A stretch of 64,000 bases of DNA from Phoronis australis (taxonomy: Eukaryota; Phoronida; Phoronidae): NCBI GenBank assembly GCA_002633005.1, contig NMRA01000580.1:154603-218602 (forward strand), written 5' to 3'. Both the position numbers and the translations under genes were made by a program. Positions 12,820 to 24,558 of the stretch are shown one piece after another (the stretch's first letter is position 1; each line of letters starts with the position of its first letter). Below the pieces are notes generated by a model. That model was not told where the DNA came from, did not search any database, and saw only the letters and a list, made by a program, of their open reading frames with translations.

Positions 12820-14100
12820 CTGCCTCAAAAATCTCTGAGTCTGACATACAGTATATGGAAACTTTGGAAATTCTTGTGCTCCCTGCAAAAATACAAAATG
12901 ACGCCTTCAGCAAGTGTAAATTTGTACTGGTTTATTTGTTTGACAATTACGACTAAGTTTCTACAAATTACAGTTTTCTTCTTGGTTTAAGTTACCACAC
13001 TCACTCCAGAGTATTATGCCACTGCGCACAGTTGTACAGTGCAGCCAACTTGAGATTTTTCCAAAGAAAATACTAGGAGGGTGTCGAGTAATTTTTGTTT
13101 TGTATTATTTCCTTCAAAGTTGCAGAAAAGAATGAACTTGCGGTCTTACAGTGAAGTGTTCTCAGGCCATGTTCAGTGTAAGCTACCTACTCTCGTCAAA
13201 AATCTGTAAAATTTTGGGAGCTAAATTTTCTGAGCAAATTTAAATCTCTATACTATTTTTGTCACATTTTCTTCAGCATTTTCAAATTAAATTTATGTAG
13301 CCAGATGAATTTCCACAAAATTCTTCTGAAAGATACATATCTTCTAAGCAAGTGTTTCCAATGAGCTGAACTTCTGAGTGTTCTGGTCGCTCTCTGATCC
13401 TGTAATATTTAGAAACTTCGAAAAATTCTGCTCTCTGCAATTTAGCTTGATATTTGAAACAGCAATTTTAATTCCTTGATCATAAATACAACAATGATGA
13501 CTACAGCAAGTATAAATTCATTTTGTTAATAATTCTGTATAGTTTCAATGAATTAGCGATGAAAATGCAAAAGCACATTGTACAGTCCAGTAAAGTTGAT
13601 ATTTTCCATGGAAAATATCAGTGAGATGGTCGAACAGTAATTTTTATTTTGTATTATTTTCATCAAAGTTGCAAAAAAAATTGAACTAGCTCTGCTACAT
13701 TGAACAGTGTCCTAGAGACATGTTCAGTGTTAGCTACACCAGGCATAGATATCAAGCCTGTTATTGTAAACAAGGCAGTTGGCCTCATTAATTCATTCGC
13801 TCACCTGTTTCATTGTTCATAGACTTGATAAGGCAGATGTTTGGCAGTGATGGTAACTGGAGATTATGCCAAGTGCATCCTTCTTGATATACAGGGAAGT
13901 TTTAAGAAAAGTATTACCTTCTCATCAAAAAGGGGCAAAATTTTGGAGCAAAATTTTCCGGCAAAATTTAAATCTATTTTAGGCACATTTTCTTCAGGGT
14001 TTTTGCCTTATATATTATGTAGCCAGATGAATTTCACAGACATTTTCCAACTTTTTTGAAAGACTTTTTTCTAATCTTTTGAGTAAGTGCTTTATTACTT
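12820..14100. repeat. Ancient direct duplication, about 0.6-0.7 kb period
   Basis: Blocks at 12829-13370 and 13390-14100 align in order. Both contain 'TATTTTGTATTATTT' or a close variant with 'CAAAGTTGCA' after it, 'CATGTTCAGTGT(A/T)AGCTAC', and 'ATGTAGCCAGATGAATTTC'. Divergence is high, with many indels. No coding capacity is seen. Confidence 0.6.
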
Positions 14101-14160
14101 TGTCCAGTCAAAATAAACCTATGATAACTTTTTATGAGGAATTCAATTTTAGAAGCTCAT

Positions 14161-14778
14161 ACAGCAACATGTTCATTGATTCAATTTGTTGACATCAAAA
14201 CCAACAACAACAATACATACCTCAAGATTTTCCTACTTCAATCGCCAACATTCACGGTAAAGCGAAGAGCACAAATAACTTCAAGTGCTTGGTCTAATGC
14301 GCATGCTCATAACACCCCTCGCGACATCTTCAGAACGCTTACATCAACTAAAAACAGCAACATTATTTATATGTTACTCTATGAGAACGCTGATTGGGTA
14401 CAGCAAAAATAGGTCAAATGTTCAAGGGGCCTTCCAATTTATCTTCCGTTCGTCAGAACCTGTAAGAGTCGACTTACAGGGCCAGAGGCAACCATGTTTT
14501 TTGACATCCTCATGCGAGGTAGGATGACATATTCGCAAATTACCGTCAAGAGCCTCTTCGCTTACTCTGTTTGTAATGTTGCTGTTTTTAGTTGATGTAA
14601 GCGTTCTGAAGATGTCGCGAGGGGTGTTATGAGCATGCGCATTAGACCAAGCACTTCAAGTTATTTGTGCTCTTTGCTTTGCCGTGAATGTTGGCGATTG
14701 AAGTAGGAAAATCTTGAGGTATGTATTGCTTTTATTGGTTTCGATGTCAACAAATGGAATCAATGAACGTGTTGCTGT
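14161..14778. mobile_element. Foldback element with about 210-bp arms
   Basis: Positions 14161-14374 and 14574-14778 are reverse complements with only a few differences (by eye well over 90% identical), separated by about 199 bp. Shared marks are 'AATGCGCATGCTCATAACAC' and 'CTACTTCAATCGCCAACATT'. No ORF spans it. Transcription would give a long hairpin. It is classed as a foldback or MITE-like element; the superfamily is unclear. Confidence 0.85.
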
Positions 14779-14789
14779 AGCAGATAAAA

Positions 14790-16150
14790 TGTTTGGGTCA
14801 AATTACTTTCAGATTTGACATGTTTGGGCTATTCCGGAAGTGCCCGGCAGACGGCCATGTTGAATGTCAGTTGTGTACCTTTTTCTTTATTCAGTGTATA
14901 GTTGAGGGCTGATAAAAAGGTGCCTGAGCTTAGCCTAAGTCTAAGATTTGTCTTAACTTCCAAACTGTATATGGTAAGTTAGTCAAAATTAAGACAAAAC
15001 GTAAATCAAAACCTTAAGACCTCTTTTCTGAAACGAACTTGAGCAAATAAAAGTGTAACTGAAATTTAATGTCTTAGCTAAGTGAGTTTTGTTGGAACGC
15101 AGGGGCCCCACGGTTACTCCACATTGAAAAACGCCAGTTATTCAGTGGGAGTAACTGGTTCTCAATCACTTTAAATCAAGGACCCACATGCCCCACCGCT
15201 ACCTGGTAATAGTGGAATCGACAACCACAAGGAACGTCCGTCACGCCACTTTGACTCTGTCGTAGGATACCTAACACTAACAGTTACCGTGGTGGGTTCA
15301 GCCAGTGTAACAATTGTAAACATGACCAGACACAACCGTGAATTCCGATAACAATAATTTGGACACTTTTAAGCGAAACAAAATTAAACTTATTGCATAT
15401 GAAACAGATGTGTCGGTTAATCCGCACTCAACCCATTCTTGTTACTTACCAAAACCGTTTACAAAGCCACACCAGTGACGGTATGGGCTGGAAGTTAAAA
15501 CTTTGGCGCTTGAATATTCCGCGCGAAATATGTTCAGAGTCGCTGAATGAATTCTTGTCTATGATTGGCCAGCCAGATAGTCTTGGTTCCTTGGACGTCC
15601 GCTAGGTAGCGAAGAGTCATTCCTTTGCAGCGCCCCGTGTGAGCTCTGAATCAAGGCATTTGGCCGAACTGTCAAAGACGCCAAGCTAACGCAAGGCATT
15701 GCGACTTGTATCATGTATAGAGGAAGCAAGTACACTAGCTGATCTGGGGAGAGCCTTTGATCTATGTTATGTAGCCGGATTGATCGCCCGGATCGGTTGC
15801 AGTATTTCCGTAGATTTGAAACAGGCCCGTATGAGCCAGCTAGCACTGAATGCCCGGGATCAGTAGTTCGAATTTCTAGAACAGTGCAGTGTACCTTTGA
15901 TATTGTGCAAACGTCGGCACTAGAGCTCTCGGCGAGGCCCTTGACGCAGCAAAAAGGGATCTCCTCTACGTTCCTGCGATAAGACGAAATTTGTGACCAG
16001 AAATCACGATGCAAACGGTTGCTCGCAAAGCCTGAAAGAACTGCGGCAGCAGTCATTCGAATGTAATGTAGCCCAGTAATTAAACTATTGCGGGCCTTAC
16101 CGTTGAAAGTGTCTCGTTTATTTAGGGAAAGTTTTATTCTTTTACTTTAC
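14790..16150. other. No gene supported
   Basis: A 165-codon minus frame (16056-15559) lies in a locally GC-richer patch. A minus-strand donor-like GGTAAGTAAC lies at 15434-15443, downstream of it. The protein resembles no family I know. A non-coding first exon is possible but unproven. Confidence 0.35.
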
Positions 16151-16157
16151 GGCATGG

Positions 16158-16375
16158 GCAGTGTGGCCTAGTGTGATAAGTGTGCGCTTTCTCAAAGTTT
16201 ACTCGAGGTCGTGGGTTCGAGTCCCACTGGGTCACACTTCTAAACCCTCGGGTTTCTAGCTCCACAGCTGGGTTTTAACTAGATCTTTATATTAATAAGG
16301 CACAAACAGTGATCGGTGCAATGGGTCCACATGCGCGGCGTGCGCACGTCTGGTAAGCCTACAATATGTATCAAA
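16158..16375 (+). mobile_element. tRNA-derived SINE
   Basis: The tRNA-like head (16158-16238) has an A box TGGCCTAGTGTG at 16164-16175 and a B box GGTTCGAGTCCC at 16214-16225. The body runs through 'GTTTCTAGCTCCACAGCTGG' to 'GATCGGTGCAATGGGTCCAC' and 'GTGCGCACGTCTGG'. The same head and body, inverted, occur at 61868-62085. This is therefore a SINE and not a tRNA gene. Confidence 0.85.
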
Positions 16376-16379
16376 CCGC

Positions 16380-19300
16380 CTGGAACTAATTTTTTTACTC
16401 TTAACAATGCGTACATATGACATACCTGCACGTATGACATTGCAAAAAACATTGGTTCAAAACGGGTTTAGGGGGTTATGCAATAAATTGAGTACGTACT
16501 TGCATTTCTAAAAGTGAATGAAGTTGTAATATTGATGAATTATCAATCAAGGCGATAAATAAATCAAATCCGTGTCAATGTCGCATCATTTCATAGCGTG
16601 ACTGAAAGCCGGGTTTAGGACCACTGCGCCTCAACCTCATCCGGCAACGGAACCACTTGCATGACCTTACTGAAACTAAATGTAGTTAGTAGGCTATACC
16701 TTGTCCCTGCCATTCTTCACAAAGTCGGAGAGTATCATTCAATCTTATAAAATTTAAAACCAGCGTTGGTCGCGGCAGTCCTCACCCGCGTCCTAACCTG
16801 TTGTCCCTGCATGCTTGAGCAGGAGTCGTACTTAGATTCAAGAATCACGATTGGCAGTAATTGCCGCGAACTGAGCTCATTTGTAAACAAAGTAACCGAT
16901 GTTTTAATAACTTTTAAACTCTTGCACACCCTTAAAATGGTTACTAAATGGACACAAAAAAAACTTTATTCATGTCAGTTCCGAGTCATTGAAGCAATCA
17001 GAGTAATGAACTGTCGGAATTCAGGTTTCGCAATTGTGAACGTTCGATGTAAAAAACTTTCGAAGGTAGTGAACCTGTAGTGAACCTTCGGAGTACAAAT
17101 CGGCTGCGAGGCTGTGCACCCTTGGCAGCAGTTGTAGTACGAGTAGCTGCAACAATTTTGTTGTTGTTGTGCATCTATATCCTTGCTTTAACGCGGGAGA
17201 GGCTGGGTCTGGACCTTTTCCGCAGAGGTGGAATTCAATCGAACTCTCTAACCCCCCCCCCCCGTGAAAATTTCGCACGAGGTGTTGTGGATGGGTAGCA
17301 AACAAGAGCAAAGACACTAAGATGGTGCTAATGGAGTAAAACCCCGGCAGTTAAATGCAGTCAGTGATCAGAAGCCAAGCAGAAACCACAACTCATTTAT
17401 TCATGAACGCAACAAAATCAATTGCGAGACAATAGAAGTCCTGCTGAATACCGTTCTCAGTGCCGGTGGAAACTCGTGCCTAGCCAATGTAAGCATGCAG
17501 CTTAACACATTCCGAATTGCATAACATCCCGCGGCGGTGGGCCGTGGCCTGGCACGGCAGGAGCATGAGCATGGCTGTCTACCATCGTCGTGGAAAGCAA
17601 AGCGGGGTCTGCAGGGTTTGCGCCTTCTAGCTGTAATGCTTTTAAAGTTGAAAACTTATAGAGACCCTAGGTATTTTTCAACGTTAAAACTTTATGACAA
17701 ATGACCTAGGTCGTTTTTTTGTTCGTAATGGCTATTGCCCGCTGATATCAGAGGTCACCGTGATAGCCGGGTCATTTTTCAATCAATAAGTGATTGAAAA
17801 GTTAGTGCCCCCGCCCGCCGGCGAACTCGCGAGAAAAGTGGCCCTCTTAGGTTCACACTGTCGCATTCAACGGAGGAGGGGGTTTGACAACTGGAGACTC
17901 AAAATCGCCGGCCGGTGCGACTCACAGGTGGTTCAGGTGCGGGTTCAGGACAGGACCGTGGTGCACTGGAAAAGTAGGCCTACCCGATACCTTTCCCAGA
18001 AGTTGGAATCTAAAAAGGAACCTATTTTGTGTAGCACCAGGGGAGTTTCCATCACTAGCATGGGTCCCCCTTTCGTAAGGATTTGTTCTAGAAACACCAC
18101 GCACGTATACGTATACCTTATATTTGTACAAACCATGCAGATCCATGTGCATGCATGCATGTTTGGGGACACCGATCTTTCCGCGAATGGCCAGCCGCCT
18201 AGTTTTGATTTTTAGCCAGCAGAAGCAGCACAAGATATGCCATTTTGGTCAAACATGTGAACATATCTTATGCAACCAAAGAATAGGTGAAATTGTGATC
18301 TTCTGTCAATTGATTGTTGAGCACGAAAAAGTAAACTTTGCCGAGTTTCGAACTCACTCGGAACCCTTTTTAATCGGAAAACTGCAATTGCCCATTTGTC
18401 ACTTCGTACTGGTCGTGGGTCCGGCCCCTCGCCCGGGGTCGACACGTATAACTACCCCCCGGCAAAGTGCTGGAGCATGCCAGGCCCGGATTTCTCTTCG
18501 GCGGCTTTAATGAGTTATATATAATAGGCGAGGTGCTGCGGCTGCATAATCAAAATTTAAACCAACAACCCGCGTACTTTAACGACCGGGAAAATGGGCA
18601 CCCCAGACAATACTAAACCATGAAATTCCTGTCACCCGTTTTCACAGTTTTAAGCTTGCTGTTCACTGCCTAGAGAGCCCGCTTCGTGACTAAACATGTC
18701 AATAAATAAGTCGAATCCCCATAGATGTTGTTTCCGAACCCACAAACAGGTGTCTAAGTCACCGGTGTGAGTTCATGTTTGATTTGGATCCTGTGTGGAA
18801 CAACTTATAATTCAAGTTTTTGCAATTCGTAAGTCCACTCTTGGAACCAGTTAAAGATCTCATATTCATTCATAGAAGTAGGTCCACACAAGAGTAATGC
18901 GGAAAAAGGTCAGTTTAATACGAGACGTGGAAGCAGATGAACGTGAAACCCGGTCAGCTACATGTATACAGCATTATCGCTATAAAGCAGAAATGGTCGC
19001 TTCATATCGCTTTCGATGTCCCGGATATAGAAAAGATATTGACATATTTTTTCGTCTGAAAATACCGAATGTGGAGATTATTTTGACCGAGTCTGATTGG
19101 TAAGATGATACGCGCTGGGGTTGGCTTGTGAAGTAAATGTCTTGTTCTTGGCTCTGTACTGCACTTTCTGAGAGCACGTTGTGGTTCCCACCGATCTTCA
19201 TCGTCACGATAATAAATGTTCAGCGGAAACAGAAATATTTCATGCGAATAAAAATACCGGATTCCTACTATTTTAAGTTAACGATGTTTTAAAAAATCAA

Positions 19301-19880
19301 CCAGTGCTGTTCAAAAGGATACCAAACCCCGTTTCGATGTCAACCAATCCTCGTAGTGTCACCTGCTAATGCAACATAGGCGCCAATCTTGAAATATAAA
19401 AGCAGGATTCAACTAAGCATACAAAATCCCTAAGTCATAGATTGACACTGAAATTCGTGCTTGGTGGATTTTCCCACGGTGGCCGTATAATTAACTAAAA
19501 GCGCAGGTAGACTTTCGGAGAGAAGTTTTCAAACTTTCCTCCGAACTTTTGAATGTTGTCGAGGTTTACAGAGTATCATTTTGTTTCAGAGACTAAATTG
19601 GGTGGTTAAGTGGTTTTTAATATCTGTTAATAGGCCAAAACCTGGTTTATGCCAGTTCAATGTCACAATTTTATAAATTAATCCTGATAACAAGATTCAG
19701 TGAGTTTTTACCGTACTTTAAAAAAGTCGTTTCAGTCTCATAGCCTGAGTTCAACTCGGCTTGATTAACTCAACTCCAATCTCAGGCACAACTTAGCAGA
19801 GATAGGAAATCATTAGCTTAACTCATCTGTCACGCCATGCAGGATATATACCTGCGTTCCTCCAGGAAGTGGATTTTAGC
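16380..19880. other. No gene supported
   Basis: Only scattered short frames are present, the longest being 141 codons at 17790-18215, with no domain or splice pattern. A small hairpin TTTTCAATCA/TGATTGAAAA lies near 17776-17800. Confidence 0.45.
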
Positions 19881-19884
19881 GAAC

Positions 19885-21485
19885 TTAAAGGAGCATGCCA
19901 CCCAAAACACAAACTAATTTGTATCAATTTAGATCGAGTGCATGTAGTTCTACTCCATAACGACACGTACGGTTGCGTTACCTGACGGCAGACGGAGGTG
20001 TTGAAATTATCCAATGAGGTCATCGGTTTCACACACAGTCTGTTCAGCAGTTCAAAACACTGGGTACTGGTGTCAGCTTATCACTTGAAATCATCGTTTA
20101 ACACCAATAAATCATCAAACTTCGATGTAAAACCCTTAAAAATACACCGATTTCTTAAAAAAATGTGTTGTTTTATTTCGCTCTTACGGATTTATTGGTA
20201 TTTGGACACACCGTAGCTCGGCAGGCCAATAAGGTCCTTGGAGTTTGGGGTCTGTTCGGAGATAATTTCGAAGTATTTTCCGTGAGATACAGACAGGAGA
20301 AGCTAGATCTGTGTTGTTTAGACTTGTGATTTTTTGAGTTCTAAACACAAAACGCTTGTTATCCCGGCCAGTGGCTAGGAAACTGATCAGACATCACGAA
20401 CATAAACCAACCAAAGTTCAGTGGAAACTAAACTTCCAGTCAAGAAAATACTATACTAGTGAGCCAAAGTAATGTGTACCTGATTATGTTGGTGAATTAT
20501 CCCCGAAACTGTAAATCTACTTACTCGTCGGGGGCCGCGAATTTAGCCGGTTCGGCCGCTTTGGCCACTGACAGCACCCTCAGGGCAGAAGTTGTACATT
20601 GACAATATTTGAGTAATGTAAATGTAAATAAAGATTCCTCTAACACCTGGCCGCGAGATGGAAATCGAGTTGTTTCACAACAGTTTCTGCCAGCAAACAC
20701 TAAATTAGCATGAGCTCACACGGCCTCGGTGTCCCGTCAATTAGTTTTATTGCACCTAAAGCCGGTAACGCAGTGACTTATTCATTGCTGGCTTCTCAAA
20801 TCATTTGCACTCACGAACACTCCAAAGGCATTAAAAATTGCATCTAATGAGATAGACTTTGTTTCAGTTTTATACAAGTATTGGTTAGGGTGAGAATAAT
20901 TCATTTTGAAACAGAACGCTCAGTAATAAACGCCCGAACATGGCACTCGCAACTTAGGACGACCTAGAGCTCATCAGTCCCGACTTCGCAGGTGGATCGT
21001 TAAGTTTTACAGGCTATCAATTCGAACAGGAATATAGTGATGAAGAAATACTAGAGAGGCGCGGTGAACAAGCTCAGACAACGGAACGTTGGTAAGCCGG
21101 CATTCGTCAGTCACTGTCGACGTCTGCAGGCCACAGACACGGAGATGTTTCACGGCCTCATACTTGTTATTTATAGCGTACATTTCATTCTTCAATACCA
21201 TGATCCACTTCCTAAACATTTCGGTCTCTCGAGGAAGTAAAAAAACGATATTCCCGCTTTCCTTGCAGCTGCTTAGTTCGGACAAGCGGAAACGATGCAC
21301 CGCAACATAGAGGCATTCACTCTGCATATGAACCACTGACGTCGCTAGCGTCGTTTCTCACCTTCCTCACAGGTCAACGCGACACCTCTTGGCAAGGTAA
21401 GATCGACCGTATGCGAGGCGAAGTGGATATAGACCGATTAACACCGCAAAAAAGACTAATTAAATGGGGTGGCATTCTCCTTTAA
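19885..21485 (-). mobile_element. TTAA-flanked DNA transposon, Kolobok-like, about 1.6 kb, copy A
   Basis: TTAA (19885-19888) is followed by AGGAGCATGCCACCC. At the other end the reverse complement reads TTAA (21485-21482) then AGGAGAATGCCACCCC. This gives terminal inverted repeats of at least 15 bp inside a 4-bp TTAA duplication. A THAP-like remnant lies near the 21.3-kb end on the minus strand. A TTAA target site combined with THAP proteins is known for the Kolobok superfamily; piggyBac also uses TTAA, so the assignment is inference. Related copies lie at 36220-37109 and 40030-40302. No intact transposase is seen. Confidence 0.72.
21007..21336 (-). pseudogene. THAP-like zinc-finger remnant inside transposon copy A
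   Basis: The minus frame contains LPRETEMFRKWIMVL, which fits the P-x-x-x-x-x-x-x-x-W core of a THAP domain, and KHLRVCGLQ, which fits the V-C-x-x-H region with the His replaced. The N-terminal CxxC part is not evident. It is most likely the decayed DNA-binding end of a transposase or accessory protein. Confidence 0.45.
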
Positions 21486-21689
21486 AGTCCTATGGTCCGA
21501 GGTATAGAAGAAAAAAAAAATTAACGCCGTTTAAGCTGGTTTTTTGATGTGACATGGAGTTCAAAAAGATATTAACTTTCAACTTGTCCAAAAAGTTTGA
21601 AAAAATCGTTGTAAATACAACAAACGAATAAAATGTCTACAAAGAATTTAATATCCGGGATGCTCTATTAGATGTAAACATTACAACAA

Positions 21690-21881
21690 CGCATGCGCAG
21701 CGGCAGATATAGAGGTCAACAGAATTTATACAAATGGCGGAGAGAAGTAGGTCTATGTAGTGTACGTCCGAATGCGAAACGCAGTCGTCCTGCTCTACGA
21801 GATTCAGAAAAAGACGCGTTAGCCAGTACAAAAAGCGGCATTACCAACAAACCGTGTACCTGTAAGCGACTCGTTCGATAG
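21690..21881 (+). promoter_or_regulatory. Promoter-like segment and possible first exon
   Basis: An NRF1-like GCATGCGCAG (near 21691) is followed by a YY1/start-like ATGGCGG (near 21734), then a good donor GATAG|GTGAGA at about 21881. Further donors (GTAGGT near 21746, GTAAGT near 21965) are close by. No downstream coding exon could be joined, so this may be a 5'UTR or lncRNA exon. Confidence 0.28.
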
Positions 21882-21969
21882 GTGAGAAACAATGAGGACA
21901 AGACTGAATGTTCGAACTCGTGAAGGTTTTACATTACAACGATGCCAGGCTTTCGATGGACACGTAAGT

Positions 21970-24505
21970 CAGTAAGTGTGCTGTTTGTGAAATGTTCAAT
22001 GACTCGTTTACACGGTTAGAGCATTCACTGATGGCTAACTGATCTCATTCAGCATACATCGGACCCGAATCATTTTGAAGAGCCTCAATTCGATCAGCTG
22101 TTGAAGTTCAGTTTTTGTTCTAATGTCCTACTAGTAGTACTGATTCACGCCGACCCGGACTAGTTACACCATGATAGTGTTTTAACATGCAGTTAAAACT
22201 GCAAAGGCTCTTTCATTCTAACGTCGACATGGCGATGTTTTGGGGCGTTGCAGTCAGTATGGAGAGTTAACTTCGGTCCTGAATCGAAGTTAACTGTGCC
22301 ACATGACTTCACAGTAGATAAGCGGAGCGTCGATGCTGTGGTGTACGGTAGTATGAATGATCAACTTCGGTTACATCGAAGAAGTTATTGTCAGGGGCCA
22401 CTGTTATCATCAACAATTGCAGGGTAGTGTCGCTGCTCATATCACCAATCGAATTAGAAATAGGTTTTTGTGTCTATTAGCACATGTCAATGTTCCCAAA
22501 TTATCACATGTCCATGTTCCCAAATTATCACATTAAAAAATCCTAGTGTACAAGTGTTGCAACTGCACTACGTTGCGATTACTTCGATGACAACATTGTC
22601 AACTACAGTTTACTTAGACATCCAAAGCCGGTATAAACGGTTCAATTAACTTCACATTTTGTGTCGACACTCTGCTCAGACCGAAATTAAGTACAAAAGG
22701 GCTATTAGATCGAATTCAACTAACAGAACAATTTAACAGGTGGTGTTAAGAATTGTGGCGGGAGAGGGGGGGAGATGTTTGTAGGATGTGTTAGGGACTT
22801 CACCTGGCGATGCCAATAGCTTTATTAGAAAGCTCATATCAGTGTTGGTCGTACTGAGTACAGTGGGGGAAGTCTTGGTCAAGATGGCTATACTTGAGAA
22901 TGTCATTAGTTTTGCTTTATTTTTTCCAGTTAGGAGAATACTGACCACCTACAGGGGCCCCTGTAACCGTAACTTGAGCTTTCTTATTCCATTAAGTTTT
23001 AAAAGGAAGAATAGGTGTACTAAACTTATTCAGTTATTGATGGCCACTTTTCACTGTATTTCCATCTTAGACTGTGCAGGTTAGGAGAAAATGGTTACTT
23101 GCAATCGCGATGGTCCAGGTACATTACTTGAACTCACAACCTCAAAAAATTAGCCAGTCAAATCACGTGATTGGAGTGCAAATCTTGTTTGCTCATGTCA
23201 TGGAATTGCTCAATTTTCGAGTTGTGTATCGAATACAGAGATTAGGCTATGGGCTCTAACATAAGCCGGAATTTTCATCAATTATAAGTCTCTTAAGTCG
23301 CTGGCAGTTTAGAATAATGCTGTCTCGGCTACAAATTTTGCCTTCTGGTAATTAAATCAAAGTTATTTTAAGCAAAAAGGTTTGACAAATTGACTGAAAG
23401 TACATTCTTAAATCTTGTGATTGCTCCTGGTAAAATGAGTCAAATTGTATTTAAACCCTCCTTCATCATCTGTACTTTCAGAATGAGTGGTTTAGACAAC
23501 GCCCTCTACAAACTTCTTTGCAAGAGTCCCAGACTGGTCATCGCCTGAAAAAAACTTGAGGTATTGTTTCATTCATTTCCTTAATATCTCATGGAGTGAC
23601 ATTTCACATTTTATTCAACTCAAAACTCAAAATCCTAACCAAAGATATCACTGTTTCGTTTACAGTATTTAAACATGCCTTGTTTAAAGTATGTTCAATT
23701 TCTATTCAGGGATTCACCCAGGATTTCGAAAATAGGGTGTCCAAAATGGGATTCCCAATATTTCAGAGTGTCCGTGATTCCGACGAAGCATTACCCCTAC
23801 CACCGTGCAGTGCACCAGCAACCCCCTACACAGTGATTTTTTTACAAAAATACGTAGATCAAAGTGTTTACATCTGCGATTTCAAAATAACCCCCTGTAG
23901 CGAGCTTTTTTACTAAAAAACTGCTTGGACCTAGACTTTTACACATAAACTTATGAATACAACCAAGCAGCTTACCAGACAAATATTAGAGATATTTTTG
24001 AAGGATGAGTGCACTTCGCAGATGATGGTGTCACTGCTGTTCCATATTAAAACATGAAAATGCACATTGAAATGCACGAAACAGTGTTTCATTTGAGTTA
24101 TTTATATTAGGTTTGTGTAAACCCTACTTTAGTGTGAAGTTTTTATTCTAATGTATAAGTGCATTGGAGGATGTCGAGTTGAGCAAAGAACATTTGTAAT
24201 GTAACTAATTTGCATGTGAAAATTTTCAACTCGCTTACACTGTAGTATAAATGCAAGCTAACTCCAGCTGCTGGTTGAAATTCTTTGCATCATCTTTGGT
24301 GTGGGGAGCAATTAGGATTTCTAAAAACCTTATCTTGAAAATTTGCCCTTTTAAACAGTACACACCATGGATTTTTGCACATTTTGAATTACCGGTGGCC
24401 ACAAACTAAATGTATGACGTAAAATTTAGCTAAAGCCATGTTTATTTTGTGTAATTAGCTCGAAATTGTGATTTTTCTTTCAATTTTGCCAATTTTCACA
24501 TTTCC
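21970..24505. other. No gene supported; short tandem duplication at 22479-22534
   Basis: A 25-26-bp unit (CACATGTCAATGTTCCCAAA with a short tail) is repeated twice at 22479-22534. A plus frame at 22788-23084 has no family match. A MITE fragment ('CACCCAGGATTTCGAAAATA') lies at 23700-23830. Confidence 0.4.
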
Positions 24506-24512
24506 CGCCATG

Positions 24513-24520
24513 TGACGTCA
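24513..24520. promoter_or_regulatory. CRE palindrome upstream of the 24559 start codon
   Basis: TGACGTCA lies 38 bp upstream of ATGGCGG. Full CREs close to transcription starts are a known promoter element, so this supports a start site here. The flanking CGTCATGGGTTGAAC recurs inverted at 25721-25735. Confidence 0.45.
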
Positions 24521-24558
24521 TGGGTTGAACACAAGAGAGCAGTGACTAGCATTGAACA

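Noticed and set aside
15559-16056. 165-codon minus-strand ORF as a gene
   Set aside because: No domain, no promoter or splice context, and a composition that follows the local GC rise.
16158-16238. A functional tRNA gene
   Set aside because: The A and B boxes are present, but the cloverleaf is imperfect and the same head plus body occurs at 62 kb, as expected for a SINE.
17790-18215. 141-codon plus-strand ORF
   Set aside because: Low resemblance to any protein; overlapping frames on the other strand are equally long.
22733-23084. Overlapping frames on both strands as a receptor-like exon
   Set aside because: The hydrophobic plus frame has no acceptor or donor at sensible positions, and the minus frame is equally open.
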